A DNA stretch of 64,000 nucleotides from an uncultured Pseudomonadales bacterium. GTDB lineage: Bacteria; Pseudomonadota; Gammaproteobacteria; Pseudomonadales; Pseudohongiellaceae. This document shows positions 28,239 through 36,603 of this stretch, piece after piece. The DNA is taken from NCBI GenBank assembly GCA_943789485.1, contig CALSUH010000005.1:1-64000 (forward strand), written 5' to 3'. The translations under genes were made by a program, and so were the position numbers. Position 1 is the first letter of the stretch; the number at the start of each line of letters is the position of its first letter. The notes beneath the pieces were generated by a model. That model was given only the letters and a program-made list of their open reading frames with translations, did not search any database and had not been told where the DNA came from.

Positions 28239-28655
28239 ATGAACCTACTTTTCCTCGGGAGGGTCTTCACCCTAATTGCGCTATTCAGCCTTAGCGTCAA
28301 TGTTTTTGCCGCCAGCCCTCGAATTAACTATCTGCTCTACTGCACCGGTTGCCACGCGGCAAACGGTGCAGGCAAACCTCCCAATGTACCCTCCCTTCGT
28401 GATGAACTCGGCCGCATGATCTCGGTGCCGGAAATGCGCAGCTATCTAGTTCGAATTCCCGGGGCCTCACAGGCACCGATTTCAGATGCCGATCTTACCG
28501 ATGTAATCAATTGGCTCCTCCGTGAATTCAATAGCAATACCCTGCCCGCTAACTTTGAAGAATACACAGTAGGTGAGGTCTCTGATGCCCGCCGTAATAT
28601 CCTCGCTGACCCTCTTCGGTATCGAGCCGAGTATTGGAAGTCCTACGACGACTAG
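28239..28655 (+). CDS. Small mono-heme cytochrome c
   Basis: A 138-residue exported protein (signal peptide 1-25) with one heme motif, CTGCH at 35-39. A Met for the sixth ligand may come from ELGRMISVPEM, and ISDADLTDVINWLL is the terminal helix usual in class I cytochromes. It follows the light-chain gene by 18 bases on the same strand, so it probably takes electrons from the amine dehydrogenase. No gene for a copper protein such as amicyanin or azurin, and no MauG, is seen nearby. Confidence 0.85.
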   Translation: MNLLFLGRVFTLIALFSLSVNVFAASPRINYLLYCTGCHAANGAGKPPNVPSLRDELGRMISVPEMRSYLVRIPGASQAPISDADLTDVINWLLREFNSNTLPANFEEYTVGEVSDARRNILADPLRYRAEYWKSYDD

Positions 28656-28823
28656 CCCACGATGTTGCGACAATTCGTCCCTCCCACGGCATAGACATTC
28701 GTCTCCTCAGCATCTATGTCCTCCTTGAGATGGCATTGAGGATCAGCGAGTCATGCGCCAAAACCGCTTACTAACGCCGCTATCGACAGTTTATTGCTAG
28801 CCCAACGCTTGCCCGACATTGAG

Positions 28824-29216
28824 ACGCTGGTGATTGATAAAGCGATGGGATTCTACAACGATGCTTGTGCCAAATTTGGCCGACCTTCCGGTGAACTCTA
28901 GCGAACTGTGCATCTGGTCGCCGAGACTGGCATTCATGTTAAGCAATGAACGCAGGAACAGGCCGTGGACTATGCCCTGCAGAATGCGGTACGACCCGAG
29001 CCTTCGGGTCGCTCCAAGATTCAGCGCTATTTCAATAACCCTGTTCAGGCCACTGCCTAGCAGATTAGTCTACTGAAGATTTAGGAAGCGCGAACGAAAG
29101 TCGAAGCAAAAATCTGCGACGATTTTGATACCAGCTACTTTCACGACGCCGTGTTAGGGTCAGGCCAACTGCCCATGGCCGCACCCGCAGCAGAAGTAGA
29201 TAGCTGGATCGCGTGA
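28824..29216 (+). pseudogene. DUF885 pseudogene fragment (C-terminal part)
   Basis: One plus-strand frame from about 28824 to TGA 29214-29216 matches the last 125 or so residues of the intact DUF885 protein encoded at 49942-51840, with no frameshift. Matching blocks include FGRPSGEL, ETGIHVKQ, IQRYFNNPVQATA and FHDAVLGSGQLPM (intact copy: FGRLSGEL, DTGIHAQQ, IQRYITGPGQATA, FHDVVLGAGALPM). Four in-frame stops interrupt it: 28899 and 28947 where the intact copy has Trp, 29058 at a Tyr, and 29082 at a Gln. About half of the aligned residues agree by eye. The rest of the gap, 28656-28823, holds nothing recognisable. Confidence 0.8.
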
Positions 29217-29262
29217 TCGCTGGATAGAATCCACTCGAAACTACTCGATTCTTGGTAACTGC

Positions 29263-29658
29263 TTAAACAGGGCCATTTACCAATACCGCCTTCAATCCCT
29301 CGAAGGAAACACTCATGCCGTGTTCTATCGCCGGAGAAAATTGATCCGGTGCTATTTCCGTTGTCCACGAAAAATGGCAACCCTTCTCGCTTGCTAACAA
29401 TTTAATGGTTGCCAGATGATGTTCCAATGGCGTGGGTGTCTTGATCGCAGAATACTGCAGGCAATGATTTTCATTATCCAAGGTAAGGATTCTTTCCTGC
29501 ACCTCGCCAATGCCCTCCATCGTGAATGAACGAATTCCACCCTCCTCCGTGATCGAATCTACAGCTGGGACCCAATCCGCACGAGTCACGTCAGCGAATA
29601 TCGCCCAGACCTCTTCTAAGGGATAAGCCAGTTCTTCTTCAATCGTTACAGTCTTCAT
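29263..29658 (-). CDS. SRPBCC family (START-like) protein
   Basis: A 131-residue cytosolic protein with the SRPBCC ligand-pocket pattern: an N-terminal strand (KTVTIEEELAYPLEEVWAIFAD) followed by DWVPAVDSI, and a C-terminal helix near GLKAVLVNG. Such proteins bind hydrophobic ligands in a deep cavity; the polyketide cyclase/dehydrase-like subfamily is closest. It starts 10 bases after a frameshifted DUF2834 gene ends on the same strand, so they were probably one operon. The ligand is unknown. Confidence 0.78.
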   Translation of the reverse strand: MKTVTIEEELAYPLEEVWAIFADVTRADWVPAVDSITEEGGIRSFTMEGIGEVQERILTLDNENHCLQYSAIKTPTPLEHHLATIKLLASEKGCHFSWTTEIAPDQFSPAIEHGMSVSFEGLKAVLVNGPV

Positions 29659-29668
29659 CTCACCTCAC

Positions 29669-29967
29669 TTACCTGATAGCTCGAGTCCCCACCCAGAGAT
29701 AGACGGGAAGCACACAAGACAGGCCAGTAAAAAGATTAAGCACCCTAAATGCCCAAGGTTTAAGCCAGTCTGCCTTATTAGAAAACATAGACATCCAAAA
29801 CACAACCGATCTAATCAGCGGGTCTGCGATGAATCCACCCGCCGCGCTATTCACAAACGCGCAGCCACGGCCGCAGACAGCTCGAGACTATTCTCCACCG
29901 CAGGGAAGGTTATCGGTATAGCTGCACCGGGAATACCCAGTAGCAGATAGACGGTCTTTAGGTTCAT
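29669..29967 (-). pseudogene. DUF2834 gene with a frameshift
   Basis: The minus strand from ATG 29967 reads MNLKTVYLLLGIPGAAIPIT and hits TGA at 29851-29853. In the next frame it continues without loss as SAAGGFIADPLIRSVVFW and WAFRVLNLFTGLSCVLP up to the stop at 29669. Joined, they make a protein of about 100 residues with three membrane segments, which matches the DUF2834 family in length and in the pattern A-x-G-F-x-A-D-x-L-I-x-S-x-V-F-W. The break is a single net base change near 29855, so it could be a real pseudogene or a sequencing error. The gene sits directly before the SRPBCC gene. Confidence 0.7.
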
Positions 29968-30013
29968 TATATTCTCCCAGTACTTCTCGATTTATTGTGA
30001 AAGTTAATCTCGC

Positions 30014-30098
30014 CAACTAGCAGCGGCGCAAACAGATTCTGTGGTATTCTGCCTTAAAATACCAAGGCAGTCTGCCCTGCTAGCGTCCTCGCTAGTTG
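30014..30098 (+). promoter_or_regulatory. Candidate structured 5' leader of the propeller operon
   Basis: Just upstream of the ribosome binding site for the gene at 30129, an 8-base pair (30014-30021 CAACTAGC with 30091-30098 GCTAGTTG) could close an 85-base domain. Inside it CTGCCTT (30049-30055) pairs with AAGGCAG (30064-30070). Competing pairs also exist: GGTATT (30043-30048) with AATACC (30058-30063), and CTAGCG (30080-30085) with CGCTAG (30090-30095). Mutually exclusive hairpins hint at a switch, or the palindromes may be DNA operators. No known riboswitch class is recognised. Confidence 0.3.
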
Positions 30099-30128
30099 AC
30101 CCTAGCTACTCGAAAACAGGAGTTTGTC

Positions 30129-31088
30129 ATGCAAAAGAGAGCAAAAACATTGGTAAGGGGCCTGTTGCTGGTTGCTGGCCTTAGCCTATCCTTCAACAGC
30201 TACGCTCAAGATCCAGAATGGGTCGACCTTGCCGTACATAATTTCGGAGCGCCTATTAACACGATGTGGGCAGAGGGAGAGCTCTCTTTCGCCGCTGACG
30301 GCACGATGGTGTACTGCAGCGCCAGACAGGATATGGCGGTAGCACCGGGTGATCCAAAAGATCTGTATATCGCTACCTTCAATGCCGAGACCGGCAGCTG
30401 GAACACGCCAGTAAACATGGGCATACCAATCAATGCACCGCCAGCGACCGACGCCGACCCCTTACGCGCCGGCGATGACCGCGAGCCTTGGATAACTGCC
30501 GACGGCAATACCATCTACTTCAAGTCTGACCGTCTCGCCACTACTAGCCCGCGTAATGCGAATGATCTTTTCATTACTCGCAAGGTCAATGGACAGTGGA
30601 GCACCCCAGAGTTGATAGGCTTTCCTATCAGCACAAACGTTGGCAACGAGCACTGCCCTGCTATTCTCCAAGACGGCGAGACGCTCTGCTTCGCGTCAAT
30701 GCGTGAAGGCGGCTACGGTGGATCCGACATCTATTGCTCCAAGCCAGACGGCAATGGCGGCTGGCAGGAGCCCGTTAATCAGGGGCCAAATATCAATACA
30801 GCAGCCGAAGAATTCCATTTCTCCCAAGACAAAGACGGCATGGTGTATTTCACCTCGTCCAAACCTGGCGGCTTTGGTGGCACCGATATCTACAGCGCGA
30901 TGACGCAAGGTGAAAATACTTGGGCGGCAGCGAGAAACCTTGGGTCACAAGTGAATACGTCCGGCGCCGATATGTGCCCAGCATTCCCACCAGGGGACAA
31001 TACAATCACCTGGTTCTCCACTCGTGATGACAATAGCCTTGGTAACATTGACATATTTTGGACGAACAAACTTAACGTAGGTGAATGA
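30129..31088 (+). CDS. Exported WD40-like (PD40) beta-propeller protein
   Basis: A 319-residue exported protein (signal peptide 1-26, ending NSYAQ). It has PD40/WD40-like blades in which D-G-x-T/M-hydrophobic-Y-F/C repeats, for example DGNTIYFKSDRL, and the GGYGGSDIYCSK and GGFGGTDIYSA segments common in OmpA-linked TolB-like propellers. The start is ATG 30129, because CAGGAG lies 9-14 bases upstream; a longer frame begins at 30096. It opens a three-gene unit with a lipoprotein and a DUF1080 protein. The function is probably binding or sensing at the cell envelope. Confidence 0.8.
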   Translation: MQKRAKTLVRGLLLVAGLSLSFNSYAQDPEWVDLAVHNFGAPINTMWAEGELSFAADGTMVYCSARQDMAVAPGDPKDLYIATFNAETGSWNTPVNMGIPINAPPATDADPLRAGDDREPWITADGNTIYFKSDRLATTSPRNANDLFITRKVNGQWSTPELIGFPISTNVGNEHCPAILQDGETLCFASMREGGYGGSDIYCSKPDGNGGWQEPVNQGPNINTAAEEFHFSQDKDGMVYFTSSKPGGFGGTDIYSAMTQGENTWAAARNLGSQVNTSGADMCPAFPPGDNTITWFSTRDDNSLGNIDIFWTNKLNVGE

Positions 31089-31089
31089 T

Positions 31090-31509
31090 ATGAATACGAC
31101 AAGATTTTTGGTCCAGCGTTATCGCTGGGCTTTTTTATCTGTACTAGCTGCCTTTATAGCGACCTCCTGTGCCATAAACCCAGAAACGCAAGCGAAAATG
31201 GACGAGTACGCCAGAACGATTCCAACCTGTATGAACGACACCGAATGCGATCGCATGTGGGCTTTGGCCAGAACATGGACGCTGCAAAATTCTGACTTCA
31301 GTATTCGCGGCGAAAGCGACACGCGCATTAGCGCCAGTAGCAACCTCATCAGCCAAAGTGGCACTGGCGTCACTGTTAATAAAGTCGCAAACGGGTCCGC
31401 GGGTTCCCAACTCGTTGTCGATCTGGAATGTTTTAGCGCCTATTCATGCCCAGACATATGGGATCTAAAAATAGATTTTAATAAAACAATTAGCGGCATA
31501 TCTGAATGA
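31090..31509 (+). CDS. Small predicted lipoprotein
   Basis: A 139-residue protein with an N-terminal membrane segment and a lipobox-like IATSC (Cys near residue 27), so it is likely anchored in the outer or inner membrane. Four further cysteines (TCMNDTEC and ECFSAYSC) could form disulfides. No family is recognised. Its likely start is ATG 31090, one base after the upstream stop (a GTG at 31081 would overlap that gene). It overlaps the DUF1080 gene by 4 bases, so the three genes are coupled. Confidence 0.7.
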   Translation: MNTTRFLVQRYRWAFLSVLAAFIATSCAINPETQAKMDEYARTIPTCMNDTECDRMWALARTWTLQNSDFSIRGESDTRISASSNLISQSGTGVTVNKVANGSAGSQLVVDLECFSAYSCPDIWDLKIDFNKTISGISE

Positions 31510-32294
31510 ATCGAATAATCACAAGAAAACTTCTAGCACTACTTCTAATTTTATTGCCGAGTGCGGCGTATTCTCAAAATGATACCGAGCAATGGATGCA
31601 CCTCTTTAACGGCAAAGATCTTAGCAACTGGATTCCTAAATTCACCGGCTATGAGCTAGGCGTAAACTACCGCGATACGTTTCAAGCAGAGGATGGTGTG
31701 TTTAAAGTTTCTTATGACAACTGGCCTGACTTTGATGGCGAGTTCGGTCATATTTTCTATGACGAGAGTTTCTCTCATTATAGATTGCTAGTGGAATACC
31801 GTTTTGTAGGTGATCAGGTAAACAACGGCCCTGGCTGGGCCTTCCGTAATAACGGTGTCATGTTGCACGGCCAATCTCCAGAGTCCATGACCCTGGACCA
31901 AGAGTTTCCTGCCTCGATCGAAGTACAGTTACTCGGCGGCAACGGCACCGATGAGCGAGCAACTGCAAATGTCTGCTCACCAGGCACGCACTATGTTAAA
32001 GAAGGTGAACTGATTACGCAGCACTGCATCAACTCGAGTTCGGCCACCTATCACGGTGACCAGTGGGTTACGCTTGAAGTGGAGGTGCGCGGCGATGAAC
32101 TGATTCGCCATACCGTGAACGGCGAAATGGTTTTCGAGTATTCGATGACACAATTGGATGAGAGCGACCCCGATGCACAAAATTTAATCGGCCAAGGTCA
32201 GCCAGTTGCCGTGAGCGGTGGTTACATCTCACTGCAGGCAGAAAGCCATCCAACTGAATTCAGAAGAATAGACCTTTTACCTCTTGCCCACTAA
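31506..32294 (+). CDS. DUF1080 (3-keto-disaccharide hydrolase type) protein
   Basis: A 262-residue exported protein (signal peptide 1-23, ending AAYSQ). The DUF1080 domain starts with MHLFNGKDLSNWIPKF and includes HIFYDESFSHYRLLVEYRF, NNGVMLHGQSP and the C-terminal GYISLQAESHPTEFRRIDL block, all typical. DUF1080 folds as a concanavalin-like sandwich, and members have been shown to hydrolyse 3-keto-glycosides. That fits the convergent operon downstream, which encodes a GMC oxidoreductase and a TIM-barrel epimerase of the kind used to make and process 3-keto sugars. ATGA overlap with the preceding gene indicates coupling. Confidence 0.88.
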   Translation: MNRIITRKLLALLLILLPSAAYSQNDTEQWMHLFNGKDLSNWIPKFTGYELGVNYRDTFQAEDGVFKVSYDNWPDFDGEFGHIFYDESFSHYRLLVEYRFVGDQVNNGPGWAFRNNGVMLHGQSPESMTLDQEFPASIEVQLLGGNGTDERATANVCSPGTHYVKEGELITQHCINSSSATYHGDQWVTLEVEVRGDELIRHTVNGEMVFEYSMTQLDESDPDAQNLIGQGQPVAVSGGYISLQAESHPTEFRRIDLLPLAH

Positions 32295-32387
32295 GAGATC
32301 ACTAGCTCTGTTCTAACTGAATTTATTCTAACCAATAGTCTTCGAACCAGATCTGCTCCAATGGGCCCTCTCCTTATTAGTTCTCTT

Positions 32388-34088
32388 CTAGAGAGTTCCG
32401 TCGGCGATTAGGTCTGCTGCATAGTGTGCCGCTCGGGCACTGAACGCCATATAAGTCAGGGAAGGATTTTGACAGGCCGACGATGTCATGAACGAACCAT
32501 CGGTCACGAACAAGTTCGGCACATCATGCGCCTGACACCAACCATTTAACACTGAATCAGCGGGGTCATGACCCATACGTGCACTACCCATCTCATGAAT
32601 TCTATTTCCCGGTTTCGACAAGCTAGCATCGTTAGTAACGATGTTCGTGCAGCCTGCCGCTGCTAACATCGCAACAGCATCCTTGATCGCCTCCGCTTGC
32701 ATGGTGCGTTCGTTGTCGCTATAGGTAACATTCAGCAACGCCAGCGGGTTGCCCCAGCGGTCGCGCTTCGATTCATGCAGCGTGACTCGGTTCTCCGGAT
32801 TCGGCAGCTGTTCACCGAATGCGAGCATATTGATGCGCCAAGGACCGGGATTCTTATGCGCCTCCTTAAAGTCGCGACCAATACCTGCAATCTGACCGCC
32901 CGCATTGCCTAGCGGACTCGATCCCCCTTGAAAGCCAAAGCCACGAAGATAAGGTTTGTCCTGACCATTGAGGTTCGCATAGCGAGGGATATAAATACCG
33001 CCACTGGGCCTGCGACCGAAGACTTTCTGATTATCGAAGCCACTTATCATGCCAGCCGCGCCCGCGCCGCTTACATGGTCCATTAAGTTTCTGCCAACTT
33101 GATCAGAACGATTCACTAACCCAGTTGGGAAAGCTTCAGATTTGGATTGCAATAGAATCATCGCCGAGGCAATCGTAGAGGCATTCAAAAACACCACCTT
33201 CGACGTATAGAGACGTTTCTCATTTGTTTCTGCATCGACGATACGCACGCCAGTTACTCTATTAGTTTCGGCATCGTATTCAACCGAGCTCACGATCGCG
33301 TTATGCACCATTGTAAGATTGCCAGTTCTCTCGGCAGCCGGCAGTGTCGCATTCAAGGATGAGAAGTAGGCCTTGAAAGAACAACCGAAGTGACAACGGT
33401 TACGGACCTGGCAATTCGATCTGCCTAATGATTGCTGCTCTTCAGTCGCATCGGTGAGGTGCGCTACGCGCGCAGCGATAACATTTCGTTCTGGAAACGT
33501 CGTCTCCACTTTGGCTTTGAGTGCTTTCTCGGCATCGGTTAACTCGAACGCAGGTTGAAAGACACTATCAGGTAACTGTGGCAGGCCTTCGGCGCTGCCT
33601 GCTATGCCTATGAAGGTTTCCACCTTCTCATACCAGGGTTCTATTTCTTCGTAGCGAATCGGCCAGTCTATTCCGTAACCGTCGGTCTTGTTCGCATTAA
33701 AATCTAGGTTGCTTAGGCGATAAACTTGGCGTGACCACATAATGGAACGACCACCGGTATGGTAACCACGCAACCAATCGTAGCTGGTGCCCTCGGCTTC
33801 CTCATAGGGATGTTCGTCATCTCGCACCCAGAAATTTTTGTTAGATTCCTTGATCGCGTAAGCAACACCGCCGTACTGTTTAGGATAGCGTTCGGCAATC
33901 TCATCCTGCGCCACGTTGTCCAGATTCGGGCTCTCCCAAGGAGCTAGATTATCGACGTAATCTCGCTCTGGAATAATTTCAGGCCCGCGTTCGAGCACCA
34001 AAACCTTCAATCCACGCTCTGTGAGTTCCTTCGCGGACATGCCGCCACTCATTCCTGAACCAACTACTATTGCATCAAAATCTGCCAC
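32388..34088 (-). CDS. GMC oxidoreductase (sugar 3-dehydrogenase type large subunit)
   Basis: A 566-residue FAD-dependent GMC oxidoreductase. The dinucleotide motif VVGSGMSGG opens the protein, and LVLERGPEI ends the Rossmann strand. GRSIMWSRQVYR matches the FAD-loop of the gluconate/glucoside dehydrogenase branch. CHFGCSFKAYFSS is the cysteine-bearing insert of that branch, and HEMGSARMG with NPSLTYMAFSARAAHY forms the C-terminal catalytic region. The adjacent upstream gene is the matching small subunit 3. Such pairs oxidise sugars or glycosides, often at C3, and pass electrons to a cytochrome. It is the last gene of a seven-gene minus-strand operon. Confidence 0.9.
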   Translation of the reverse strand: MADFDAIVVGSGMSGGMSAKELTERGLKVLVLERGPEIIPERDYVDNLAPWESPNLDNVAQDEIAERYPKQYGGVAYAIKESNKNFWVRDDEHPYEEAEGTSYDWLRGYHTGGRSIMWSRQVYRLSNLDFNANKTDGYGIDWPIRYEEIEPWYEKVETFIGIAGSAEGLPQLPDSVFQPAFELTDAEKALKAKVETTFPERNVIAARVAHLTDATEEQQSLGRSNCQVRNRCHFGCSFKAYFSSLNATLPAAERTGNLTMVHNAIVSSVEYDAETNRVTGVRIVDAETNEKRLYTSKVVFLNASTIASAMILLQSKSEAFPTGLVNRSDQVGRNLMDHVSGAGAAGMISGFDNQKVFGRRPSGGIYIPRYANLNGQDKPYLRGFGFQGGSSPLGNAGGQIAGIGRDFKEAHKNPGPWRINMLAFGEQLPNPENRVTLHESKRDRWGNPLALLNVTYSDNERTMQAEAIKDAVAMLAAAGCTNIVTNDASLSKPGNRIHEMGSARMGHDPADSVLNGWCQAHDVPNLFVTDGSFMTSSACQNPSLTYMAFSARAAHYAADLIADGTL

Positions 34089-34153
34089 GGGTCACTCCCT
34101 ATCTAATTCTGTTTTTACTTCTTGTATTCTATCTCTTCGTGTCTCGACTACTT

Positions 34154-34684
34154 CTAGATCTCGACACTCGGATCCCAACGCCCTGGAAAGGCCACCCATT
34201 TCAATTCTTCAGTAGCACCGTCTTCTGTGGCGAAGTAGGACTGACTCACATACGCCTTCATTCGCTTATAGCCACTTGCGTCCCCATCTTCTGCAAAGGC
34301 TGCAGCATCGAATGAAACCAGTGATTGCTCCGCTTCGCTGTCACTTGCATCTAGGAAATTCCCACTAGCGCGCTGGTCTAACTCAACTTTTATCTTACGC
34401 AGTGCTGTTCTATGCGCATTTTTCGTTTCATTGTTCGCCCAGTCTGTCATTAGGCCATCCATATAGCCTGGCACATTGGCATCTACCGCGCCGGGAGTTT
34501 CAGTACGTGGAATGATCAGGTCGCTAATGCGTGTTACGAGCACATATTCTTCACTAGTATAGAAACGCGCTGCCGATCCGGGCCGCGTCGATAATACATT
34601 AGCGACTCCACCGCACGCTGTTAGGGCGGTTGCGCCGCCGATCGACACAATCAAACCCTGCAATACTTCTCGTCTTGTTGTCAT
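34154..34684 (-). CDS. Gluconate 2-dehydrogenase subunit 3 family protein
   Basis: A 176-residue partner subunit for the GMC oxidoreductase. It has a twin-arginine-like leader (TRREVLQGLIVSIGG) that ends in a lipobox-type LTACGG, then the family segments LVTRISDLIIPRTETPGA and VPGYMDGLMTDW. Subunit 3 proteins escort and stabilise the flavin subunit during Tat export. It lies 65 bases upstream of that gene, which itself lacks a signal peptide, so co-export is likely. Confidence 0.88.
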   Translation of the reverse strand: MTTRREVLQGLIVSIGGATALTACGGVANVLSTRPGSAARFYTSEEYVLVTRISDLIIPRTETPGAVDANVPGYMDGLMTDWANNETKNAHRTALRKIKVELDQRASGNFLDASDSEAEQSLVSFDAAAFAEDGDASGYKRMKAYVSQSYFATEDGATEELKWVAFPGRWDPSVEI

Positions 34685-34733
34685 GTTCCTACCTTTTCTT
34701 AGTCTTTCTTATTCAATCGAATACGCACCGAAT

Positions 34734-35591
34734 TTAGAAAACGATGTTACGCACTGTGTAGAGGCTAACTGCTACCGAGGCCATTCCATTGCCTGGACTA
34801 TCGTGTTCGACAAAGAAATGTTCGAATCCTGCTGTGTCTGCATGACTGAAAATTTCGGCGAAATCCATTTCTCCGCTCCCGACATCTGCCATACGGCCAA
34901 ACTCATCCATGTCTTTGACATGCAGCATGCTGAATCGTCCTGGATGACTTTCAAAATAAGAAACTGGATCGACACCCGCATTGCGAATCCAATATAAATC
35001 TAGTTCCATATCGACTAAATCTGCCTCAGTCTCATCGAGCAAAATACCGTAAGGAATCTGGCCTTCGGTTTCTTCAAATTCAAAGGAATGATTGTGATAA
35101 CCCATCTTGATGCCTACTTCTTTACAGACCTCACCGGCGCGATTCAGGTAGTCGGCAGTGCGTTGATACTCAGAAATACTACGCTGGTTTGCTGGCAGTA
35201 TAGGGACCACGATGAATTTCTGTCCCAAAATAGCGGCTCTTTCAACCTCTCCTTCGAGGTCGTCTCTAAGCGCTTGCAACTGAATATGTGCAGCCGGGGA
35301 TGTCATGCCGTTCTGATCGAGTGTTTGTCTCACTTCGCTGGCAGATCTGCCAAAATATCCTGCAAATTCCATTTCCTTGTAACCCAGATCCGCCACTTTG
35401 GCGAGAGTGCCTTCAAAGTCTTGGGACATTTCATTACGCAATGTATAAAGCTGCAGTCCTACATTTTCGACTCGGCGAGATTGTGCTAACACAGTCAACG
35501 GCAGAGAGGCGGCAGCACTCACGACTGCCGAGGAGCAAAGAAACTTGCGTCGGTTAAAACCGCGAGGTGCTGAGGGTATTTTGATATTCAA
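34734..35591 (-). CDS. Exported TIM-barrel sugar isomerase/epimerase
   Basis: A 285-residue protein of the xylose-isomerase-like TIM-barrel (AP endonuclease 2) family with a Tat-like leader (FNRRKFLCSSAVVSAAASLP). Barrel landmarks include VGLQLYTLRNEM, LGYKEMEFAGYF, GYHNHSFEFEE (metal-binding His/Glu) and FFVEHDSPG. I propose TTG 35591 as the start, since CAGGAG is 8 bases upstream and the longer frame has no site and overlaps rbsC. Relatives in 3-keto-glycoside clusters act as lyases or epimerases on 3-keto sugars. It lies between the permease gene and the GMC pair. Confidence 0.85.
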   Translation of the reverse strand: MNIKIPSAPRGFNRRKFLCSSAVVSAAASLPLTVLAQSRRVENVGLQLYTLRNEMSQDFEGTLAKVADLGYKEMEFAGYFGRSASEVRQTLDQNGMTSPAAHIQLQALRDDLEGEVERAAILGQKFIVVPILPANQRSISEYQRTADYLNRAGEVCKEVGIKMGYHNHSFEFEETEGQIPYGILLDETEADLVDMELDLYWIRNAGVDPVSYFESHPGRFSMLHVKDMDEFGRMADVGSGEMDFAEIFSHADTAGFEHFFVEHDSPGNGMASVAVSLYTVRNIVF

Positions 35592-35625
35592 TCTTAGTCT
35601 CCTGCTCGTATAATTAGTTAAAGCT

Positions 35626-36603
35626 CTAATCTCGGCGCCATGCCCCGCGCTGTAAATAGACGGCAACGATCACTATTATGCCTTGAACGGCGCCATTGAG
35701 GTAGTTACTTACCGCATCGGTCAGATTCAAAATATTGCCAATTAGCGTGAGTATTAGGGCTCCGACAACGGTACCGCCAATGCGCCCGTAGCCGCCCTTC
35801 AACACAGTACCCCCGATAATAACGGCCGCGATTGCCTCGAGCTCCCAGAGAATACCGGTCTGTCCCGACGCCGAACCCAGGCGAGGCACATAGATGATAG
35901 TGGCGATGGAGACGCAGACTCCCTGCAGCATATAGGTTGCCGTCTTCACGCGATCTACATTGATGGCAGAGTAGCGTGCAACGCTCTCATTTGAGCCCAC
36001 CGCGAAGCAGTGTCTACCAAACACTGTCATATTCAAAAGCACGTAACCGATCACAGCTACTGCGAGAAATACCCAGACAGGATAAGGCAGGCCAAGAAAC
36101 ACGCCATAATAAACCTGTGAATACACATCGCCGATCGTAAAGTTAAGTGACAACGTGCCACCATCAGCCATATAGGTGACCAATGAACGATAGATTCCCA
36201 TAGTGCCAAGCGTGACAATAAAGGCTTCAATCTTCGCCTTCGTGGTAAGCAGTCCATTGATCAGGCCTGCAACAGCACCAATACCCAGCGACGCGATGAG
36301 TGCCAGAATGATAATGACCACCATCGAATCGATAGTGTCCATCAGGGCATTCATCAGTAAGATCATACATCCGGAAATAAACGCGGCCATCGAGCCAACA
36401 GACAGATCGATGCCTCCGGCTGTGATTACGAAAGTCGCGCCGATGGCAACGATGCCAATAAAAGAACTTCGCGCCAAAATATTGCTTAGATTACCGCTGC
36501 TTAGAAATGCGTCGTTTACTAGCACGCCGATGATAAAAACCACGACGAGTGCAATAAAGGGTCCAGCTGTTTTTAGATCAAGCTTTGGCATTGGATGTTC
36601 CAT
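35626..36603 (-). CDS. Sugar ABC transporter permease (RbsC type)
   Basis: A 325-residue inner-membrane permease with about nine hydrophobic segments. RbsC-family marks are ITAGGIDLSVGSMAAF, AFIVTLGTMGIYRSL, the NESVARYSAINVDRVK loop (coupling region for the ATPase) and AVIIGGTVLKGGYGRIGG. It imports monosaccharides or similar compounds with the partner ATPase. Its start overlaps the ATPase gene end by 26 bases. No periplasmic binding protein gene lies in the operon. Confidence 0.92.
   Translation of the reverse strand: MEHPMPKLDLKTAGPFIALVVVFIIGVLVNDAFLSSGNLSNILARSSFIGIVAIGATFVITAGGIDLSVGSMAAFISGCMILLMNALMDTIDSMVVIIILALIASLGIGAVAGLINGLLTTKAKIEAFIVTLGTMGIYRSLVTYMADGGTLSLNFTIGDVYSQVYYGVFLGLPYPVWVFLAVAVIGYVLLNMTVFGRHCFAVGSNESVARYSAINVDRVKTATYMLQGVCVSIATIIYVPRLGSASGQTGILWELEAIAAVIIGGTVLKGGYGRIGGTVVGALILTLIGNILNLTDAVSNYLNGAVQGIIVIVAVYLQRGAWRRD

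Noticed and set aside
28834..29076. 80-residue plus-strand frame
   Set aside because: It lies in a different frame of the DUF885 relic, which explains the DNA better.
30043..30070. H-type RNA pseudoknot from interleaved pairs
   Set aside because: The connecting loops would have no bases, which cannot span stems of six and seven pairs; exclusive hairpins are more plausible.
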